A stretch of 11,227 bases of DNA from an uncultured Rickettsiales bacterium (GTDB lineage Bacteria; Pseudomonadota; Alphaproteobacteria; Rickettsiales; Midichloriaceae). Below, in pieces: positions 6,448-11,227 of this stretch; the stretch's first letter is position 1; each line of letters starts with the position of its first letter. The notes under the pieces were generated by a model. It had not been told where the DNA came from and ran no database searches. It was given only the letters and a program-made list of their open reading frames with translations. The stretch covers positions 1-11,227 of the forward strand of contig CALKVD010000117.1 in NCBI GenBank assembly GCA_937996615.1, read 5' to 3'. A program made the translations under genes and the position numbers.

Positions 6448-9219
6448 ATGCAACCCCAAAAACAAATTTATGATTTTTATAATGATATCAGCCTAGATGA
6501 TTCAAAAATAAAGGATATTCTAGGTGGCAAAGGAGCAGCTTTGGCTGAGATGAGTCGCTTAGGGATTTCAGTCCCTCCCGGCTTTACAATTTCAACTGAG
6601 GTCTGTCTAGCCTATCATAGGTTCAAAAAAAATAACTCTAGAATTAATTCTAATTTGACTACCGCTTCTAGCCTTGAGGCCAATACAATAGCGAAAAACA
6701 TGCTTGAAGCACAACTGCCAGAAGCGATGATGCGCCTTGAAAAACAAATGCACAAACAATTTGGCGGCAATCAAAAACCTCTTTTGGTTTCAGTCAGGTC
6801 TGGTGCTAAAGTTTCAATGCCAGGGATGATGGATACAATTCTCAACCTTGGATTAAACGATATTACAGTTGAAGCATTAGCACAAGAAACCCAAAACCCA
6901 AGGTTTGCTTATGATTGCTACCGTAGGTTGATCCAGATGTATGGCTCAATAGTTTTGGATATTGAACACTACGAATTTGACGAACTTTTAACTAAGGTCA
7001 AAAATCAGAATAATATCCATAGTGATGGTGATTTGTCAGTTGAATCTCTCAAACTCCTAGTCAATCAGTATAAAGACTTGTTTATATCCCATCGTTGCAC
7101 CTTTCCTCAAAATGTTTATGAACAGCTTTGGGGTGCGATTTATGCAGTGCTCGCTTCTTGGGAAAGCCAACGCGCTAATAAATATCGCGAAGTTAACAAT
7201 ATCTCAGCAACAATAGGTACCGCAGTTAACATTCAAGCGATGGTTTTTGGCAATATTGGCGAAAAAAGCGGAACTGGAGTGATGTTTACTCGCAATCCAT
7301 CAACTGGGGTGAACCACCCTTTTGGCGAATTTATGATCAACGCACAAGGCGAAGATGTCGTCGCGGGAATAAGGAATACTCTGCCAATCAGCAACCAAAT
7401 GTTACTCAATAGCTACGCCCAAACCACTCCTGAAACTACTATGGAAAAATTGTGGCCTGAAATATTCCAAGAACTAGTTGACGTCGGTCTAGCTCTCGAA
7501 TTACACTATAAAGATATGCAGGATATTGAATTCACAATAGAACAAGGAAAACTCTGGATCCTCCAAACTCGTAGCGGCAAAAGAAGTGGCAAAGCAACAA
7601 TAAAAATTGCTGTTGATATGGTAAAATCTGGGATTATCTCTATTTCTCAGTCTCTAGCTCAAATCAACCCAGATCGCTTAAACTCTTTGCTCCACCCAAC
7701 AATAGATTCCTCATCTAAAACAGAAATAATTGCCAAAGGTCTTCCCGCTTCTCCAGGAGCTGTTTTTGGCGTTGTTGCTTTTTCTTCTTCTGCTGTTGAA
7801 CGTTTAGCTATAAACCAGCCAGTAATCATGGTCAGAAATGAAACTAGCCCAGACGACATAAACGGAATGGTTGCTGCAGCTGGAATCTTGACTGCACGCG
7901 GCGGGATGACCTCCCACGCCGCAGTTGTAGCTCGCGGAATGGGCAAGGTATGTGTTTGCGGAGTTAATACCTTAGCAGTTGACTATAAAAACAATATTGC
8001 CAAAATTGGCAACTATACAATCAAAGAAGGAGATTTAATCACAATTGATGGTACGGCAGGGCAAGTTTTTCTTGGCCAAATCAAAACATCACAAGCAGGA
8101 TTAGATCAAGATTTTCAACAGATTATGCAATGGAGTGATCAGCAAAAAAAACTTGGAGTTAGGGCCAACGCTGAAACAGAGCAAGATCTCAAAACAGCTT
8201 TTGATTTTGGGGCTGAAGGAGTAGGGTTATGTCGAACTGAGCATATGTTTTTTTCATCCTCTAGAATTTTTGATATGAGACGTATGATCATGGCAGAAAC
8301 CAAAGAAGCTAGAAACAAAACACTAAATAAGTTATTTGAATATCAGCAAAATGATTTTTATCATCTTTTCAAAATTGCTAAAGATCGACCGTTTACAATC
8401 AGATTGCTCGATCCTCCTCTTCATGAATTTTTACCTCAAACTGAAGAAGAACTTACTGAATTTGCAACATCTGCAGGATTAGAGTTGCAGGACGTTCATC
8501 AAAGAGTAGAAAAACTTAAAGAGGTCAACCCAATGCTTGGCCATCGTGGTTGTAGACTCGCACTAACCTATCCCGAAATATACGAAATGCAGATCGAAGC
8601 AATTTTTACTGCAATAGACAAGTTGCTAAGCGAAAACGAAGAATCATCATTATATCATAGTACTACTCTAGCTCAACAACAAGCTACTAAATTTAACCCA
8701 GAAATAATGATCCCCCTTGCATTTAGCGCCAAAGAAATTACATATTGTAAAGAACTATGTGAGAAAAAAATCAAGTCACTAAACTTAAAACATACGATCC
8801 CCTATAAATTTGGTGCGATGATCGAACTTCCAAGAGCAGCTCTGGAAGCTGATGAAATAGCAAAAATTGTTGACTTTTGTAGCTTTGGCACAAACGACCT
8901 AACCCAAACTACATTAGGAATTTCACGCGATGACAGTGGAATGTTTCTAGGCCAATATATTGAACATCAAATGATCCAACATGATCCTTTTATGACGATA
9001 GACGATGGTGTCGGCCAATTGGTCAAAATCGCAGCTGAAAAAGCTCGCAAAGCAAATCCGAAAATCAAGCTCGGAATCTGTGGAGAACATGGCGGAGACC
9101 AAACTTCAATCAATTTTTTCCACCATATCGGACTTGATTATGTTTCTTGCTCCCCCTATCGAGTGCCAGTTGCTCGTTTATCAGCAGCACAAGCAACAAT
9201 TATGGAGAAACAAAATTAA
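6448..9219 (+). CDS. ppdK: Pyruvate, phosphate dikinase
   Basis: PPDK reversibly converts ATP, pyruvate and phosphate to AMP, PEP and diphosphate in the cytoplasm. The three domains appear in order. The ATP-grasp domain has GGKGAALAEM (about 27-36) and SVRSGAKVSMPGMMDT (115-130) with Arg117. The swivelling phosphohistidine domain has ARGGMTSHAAVVARGMGK with catalytic His490. The C-terminal TIM barrel has GLCRTEHMF (593-601, Arg596), FGTNDLTQ (813-820) and GICGEHGGD with Cys878, equivalent to the acid/base Cys of the family. All key residues are kept. At 923 residues it is longer than typical bacterial enzymes (about 870-900); extra residues lie near 60-80 and 725-752. No PPDK regulatory protein gene is adjacent. 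In organisms with incomplete glycolysis it may supply PEP or recover ATP; which direction applies here is inference. Confidence 0.97.
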   Translation: MQPQKQIYDFYNDISLDDSKIKDILGGKGAALAEMSRLGISVPPGFTISTEVCLAYHRFKKNNSRINSNLTTASSLEANTIAKNMLEAQLPEAMMRLEKQMHKQFGGNQKPLLVSVRSGAKVSMPGMMDTILNLGLNDITVEALAQETQNPRFAYDCYRRLIQMYGSIVLDIEHYEFDELLTKVKNQNNIHSDGDLSVESLKLLVNQYKDLFISHRCTFPQNVYEQLWGAIYAVLASWESQRANKYREVNNISATIGTAVNIQAMVFGNIGEKSGTGVMFTRNPSTGVNHPFGEFMINAQGEDVVAGIRNTLPISNQMLLNSYAQTTPETTMEKLWPEIFQELVDVGLALELHYKDMQDIEFTIEQGKLWILQTRSGKRSGKATIKIAVDMVKSGIISISQSLAQINPDRLNSLLHPTIDSSSKTEIIAKGLPASPGAVFGVVAFSSSAVERLAINQPVIMVRNETSPDDINGMVAAAGILTARGGMTSHAAVVARGMGKVCVCGVNTLAVDYKNNIAKIGNYTIKEGDLITIDGTAGQVFLGQIKTSQAGLDQDFQQIMQWSDQQKKLGVRANAETEQDLKTAFDFGAEGVGLCRTEHMFFSSSRIFDMRRMIMAETKEARNKTLNKLFEYQQNDFYHLFKIAKDRPFTIRLLDPPLHEFLPQTEEELTEFATSAGLELQDVHQRVEKLKEVNPMLGHRGCRLALTYPEIYEMQIEAIFTAIDKLLSENEESSLYHSTTLAQQQATKFNPEIMIPLAFSAKEITYCKELCEKKIKSLNLKHTIPYKFGAMIELPRAALEADEIAKIVDFCSFGTNDLTQTTLGISRDDSGMFLGQYIEHQMIQHDPFMTIDDGVGQLVKIAAEKARKANPKIKLGICGEHGGDQTSINFFHHIGLDYVSCSPYRVPVARLSAAQATIMEKQN

Positions 9220-9231
9220 AAAAATGTATAT

Positions 9232-9278
9232 CTAAATATAAATTCAGTTGGATTTCTAACGAATTTATGTATATTTAG
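9232..9278 (+). terminator. Long AT-rich hairpin after ppdK
   Basis: ATAAATTC (9238-9245) pairs perfectly with GAATTTAT (9261-9268), and after a 4-base bulge CTAAAT (9232-9237) pairs with ATTTAG (9273-9278). The loop is 15 bases. It starts 12 bases after the ppdK stop and is followed within about 15 bases by CTTTTTAG. It may mark the ppdK transcript end or stabilise the mRNA. The low GC content makes it a weak terminator. Confidence 0.3.
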
Positions 9279-9311
9279 TTAAGTTTAAAACTTTTTAGTA
9301 TTTATTATATT

Positions 9312-9884
9312 ATGTCTTACAAATTAACAAACGAGTTATCCTATAAAACCCTTAGCATACTTGCTAAACCTATGGTTGTATTTTTAGTTCCGCTCATGAT
9401 AAGCGGCTGCTCAGGATCTAATAATGAAATAAAATATTCATATCCCGTTGCAGCTGAAATCAAAAGAGATCAAAACTTTGATAAACTATTCGGTAACGAT
9501 AAATTAGTACTCAAGCTAAACCGCAACTCTAATCAAGAACAATCAGAGGTTGAATCACAGAATAACAAACATCAGCAAAAAATCCAAACAGATAATTCTG
9601 TCTGGAAAGCGGCAATTGCAAGTGTAGCCCATATGCCGATCATAATTGCCGACAGCAACTCAGGGTTGATTGTGACTGATTGGCATCGAATCCCAGAACT
9701 TGATAACAGTCAACGCCAATATAAAGTCAGTATTACTATTGATAACGATAGCAGTGGAAATAAAATTGCTAAAGTCAAAATTTTTGCTGACGGTAATTCC
9801 AATATTCCAGATACAAAACTTACACAAATGGCACAAAAGATTGAATCAAAGATTAAGCAACAAGCTCGTAATATGGTTAAATAA
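9312..9884 (+). CDS. DUF3576 family lipoprotein
   Basis: This 190-residue protein has an N-terminal hydrophobic stretch (20-30) ending in a lipobox ISGC with predicted lipidated Cys33, so it should sit in the envelope. The C-terminal part matches what I know of DUF3576, a family of alphaproteobacterial lipoproteins of unknown function: VWKAAIASVAHMPI (97-110), a D-x-x-S-G-x-I-x-T-D-W segment (114-124), and a closing helix rich in K, Q and E. Residues about 70-96 form an Asn/Gln/Ser-rich stretch between the mature N-terminus and the domain. There is no Shine-Dalgarno sequence before the ATG. The gene lies 92 bases after ppdK and converges with xerD. The function is not known; a role in envelope maintenance is only a guess. 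Confidence 0.82.
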   Translation: MSYKLTNELSYKTLSILAKPMVVFLVPLMISGCSGSNNEIKYSYPVAAEIKRDQNFDKLFGNDKLVLKLNRNSNQEQSEVESQNNKHQQKIQTDNSVWKAAIASVAHMPIIIADSNSGLIVTDWHRIPELDNSQRQYKVSITIDNDSSGNKIAKVKIFADGNSNIPDTKLTQMAQKIESKIKQQARNMVK

Positions 9885-9904
9885 TTTTAAGTCCGCTTTG
9901 TGAT

Positions 9905-11008
9905 TTAATCTTGATTATTTACAATTTCTTGAATTTTTTTGTTCGCTAGTGGATGATTTTCCTCTAGAGCGGTTACCAAAGAATGGTCGTTAACTTTGGT
10001 ATATATTTGGGTTGAATTGATACTTATATGGCCTAGAAGTTCTTGAATTACTCTTAGGTCTGCACCGTTTTGTAGCATATGGGTGGCAAAAGAGTGTCTA
10101 ATTTTATGGGGAGAGATTATACTCGGGTTGAGACCAACAAACAGGGCGATATCTTTCAGAATTTGAAAACATCTTTGCCTGGTAAGATGAGTGATGATTT
10201 TCGTTTTGGTGATTGAAGGAAAAACCCAATCACATTTTATAGCTTTAGGCTTACTCTCTTGTGCATTCGTTTGGAGTTGGCGATTTAAGTGGGGCAGGAT
10301 AAATTTTTCTCTAAACTCGAGATATGCAACCAGAAGTAGTGCCGCTCTTGTATGTAATAGAACCGTACGTTCTTTATTACCCTTACCGCTAACTATTATT
10401 GGTATAATATCGCTAGTTTTAATTTCATTTAATGCATTACTGTTTTTAGTTAGTTTTAATTCGCTAATAATATCCACAAATGATGAAATTTTTAAAGTAA
10501 TAAGTTCAGATATACGCATTCCAGTGGCATACAATAGTTCTATTATGAGCATATTCCGCAATTGATCCTTTCCATCTTGAAAAGTCTTGGCACCTTCCAA
10601 CAATTTTTCAACTTGGTTGAGGAGAAGCGGTTTTGGCACACTATTTGGGATTTTTGGATGAATCAGATTTAAACTAGGATCATCGGTCCGAATTTCATCA
10701 CGCAACAAAAAACCATAAAATTGTTTAATACTAGATATTTTTCTAGATAAAGTTGTTGCTTTGATCGCTCTTGCAGCAAGTTTAGCTGAATATTGTTCAA
10801 TATGGGTGTTTGTCGCGTTTTGAAGCAAAATATCGCTAGAATGTAGGTATATTACCAGATCGGATAAATCTCTTAGATATGAAACTATTGTATTATTGCT
10901 CGACGAACGCTCAACGAGCAACATCTCAATAAATCCTTCGAACAGCGCGAATTCTGATTGCGATAGGTTTAGTCGCTGGTTTAGTATATTATGGTATTTT
11001 TGTTTCAT
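9905..11008 (-). CDS. xerD: Tyrosine recombinase XerD
   Basis: XerD acts with XerC at the dif site to resolve chromosome dimers before division. The N-terminal SAM-like domain (about 20-110) holds LVERSSSNNTIVSYLRDLSD (31-50), the usual opening of Xer proteins. The catalytic domain has the complete set: Arg165 in ATGMRISEL, Lys209 in SGKGNKER, His301 and Arg304 in HKIRHSFATH, His327 in LLGH, and the nucleophile Tyr336 in STQIYTKV. LTRQRCFQILKDIA (275-288) resembles XerD rather than XerC. It has 367 residues, against about 300 usually; two inserts explain this, at about 178-200 and 236-258, both outside the catalytic motifs. The start codon overlaps the stop of the upstream aminopeptidase gene (ATGA). 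XerC or an element-borne integrase is less likely. Confidence 0.85.
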   Translation of the reverse strand: MKQKYHNILNQRLNLSQSEFALFEGFIEMLLVERSSSNNTIVSYLRDLSDLVIYLHSSDILLQNATNTHIEQYSAKLAARAIKATTLSRKISSIKQFYGFLLRDEIRTDDPSLNLIHPKIPNSVPKPLLLNQVEKLLEGAKTFQDGKDQLRNMLIIELLYATGMRISELITLKISSFVDIISELKLTKNSNALNEIKTSDIIPIIVSGKGNKERTVLLHTRAALLLVAYLEFREKFILPHLNRQLQTNAQESKPKAIKCDWVFPSITKTKIITHLTRQRCFQILKDIALFVGLNPSIISPHKIRHSFATHMLQNGADLRVIQELLGHISINSTQIYTKVNDHSLVTALEENHPLANKKIQEIVNNQD

Positions 11009-11227
11009 GTTAGAATCAATTTTGCTAATTTTTTGTCAACATAGCGATGATAGGCCTCAAGCCACTTTGCCTCTAAATCGGTAAATTCGTTATAATTAAT
11101 TAAAGAATCATCAAATTTAGCAAGAGTTAATGGTTCAAAATATAAAAAATCGTTGAATTTATTGTTTATATCGCTATTTATCTTTTTAAATTCGGCAAAA
11201 TAATTCAAAAAACTATCATCAATTTCA
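11005..11227 (-). CDS. pepP: Xaa-Pro aminopeptidase, M24 family (C-terminal end only)
   Basis: The frame is open to the right edge, so only the last 73 or so residues are present; a TTG at 11208 could be mistaken for a start but is internal. The visible part matches the C-terminal domain of M24B aminopeptidases: FLYFEPLTLAKFDDSLI, then a Leu/Phe-Thr segment and EAKWLEAYHRYVDKKLAKLI, corresponding to the family pattern FEPLTL-x-P-x-D, then W-L-x-A-Y-H. The enzyme removes N-terminal residues preceding proline from peptides in the cytoplasm. The metal-binding residues lie outside the window and cannot be checked. Its stop codon overlaps the xerD start by 4 bases, implying co-transcription. Confidence 0.8.
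   Translation of the reverse strand, partial: EIDDSFLNYFAEFKKINSDINNKFNDFLYFEPLTLAKFDDSLINYNEFTDLEAKWLEAYHRYVDKKLAKLILT

Noticed and set aside
7659..7946. 95-codon minus-strand frame
   Set aside because: It is antisense to the conserved phosphohistidine domain of ppdK and explained by codon bias there.
10191..10565. 124-codon plus-strand frame
   Set aside because: It lies antisense within xerD, whose catalytic motifs are intact; the encoded sequence shows no known domain.

Overview
This window looks like a contig end from an AT-rich alphaproteobacterium, most likely a member of the Rickettsiales or a similar obligate intracellular lineage. That placement is inferred from strong A/T bias, long non-coding stretches, few Shine-Dalgarno sequences, and the gene set: a type 2 ferredoxin-NADP reductase, pyruvate phosphate dikinase, a DUF3576 lipoprotein, XerD and an M24 aminopeptidase. 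No rRNA or other marker is present to fix the genus.

Layout. Bases 1-10 match the end of an Illumina adapter, so the left edge is probably an assembly boundary. Bases 11-983 hold no convincing gene, but contain a 145-bp element with 11-bp inverted termini (MITE-like) and a decayed, internally repeated minus-strand reading frame beside it. On the minus strand, a ferredoxin-NADP reductase gene and folD (2883 to 984) overlap by 8 bases and share a good sigma-70-type promoter at 2930-2958. On the plus strand follow a lipoprotein amino-acid-binding protein (3060-4193), nuoC (4272-5018), ubiA (5096-6067), a 380-bp gap with hairpins, ppdK (6448-9219) and a DUF3576 lipoprotein (9312-9884). From the right edge, transcribed leftwards, come the 3' end of an Xaa-Pro aminopeptidase gene and xerD (11008-9905), which overlap by 4 bases (ATGA). 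xerD converges on the DUF3576 gene with only 20 bases between the stop codons.

Functionally the window is mostly housekeeping: one-carbon and NADPH metabolism (folD, reductase), respiration (nuoC, ubiA), pyruvate/PEP interconversion (ppdK), amino-acid uptake, envelope lipoproteins and chromosome-dimer resolution (xerD). No defence island, phage, CRISPR array or biosynthetic cluster is visible, and I found no clearly new multi-gene system. The more unusual points are Asn/Gln/Ser/Lys-rich inserts in otherwise conserved proteins (clearest in NuoC), a roughly 105-residue disordered linker in the binding protein, nuoC standing away from nuoB and nuoD, the MITE-like element, and an 8-base G tract inside the reductase gene.
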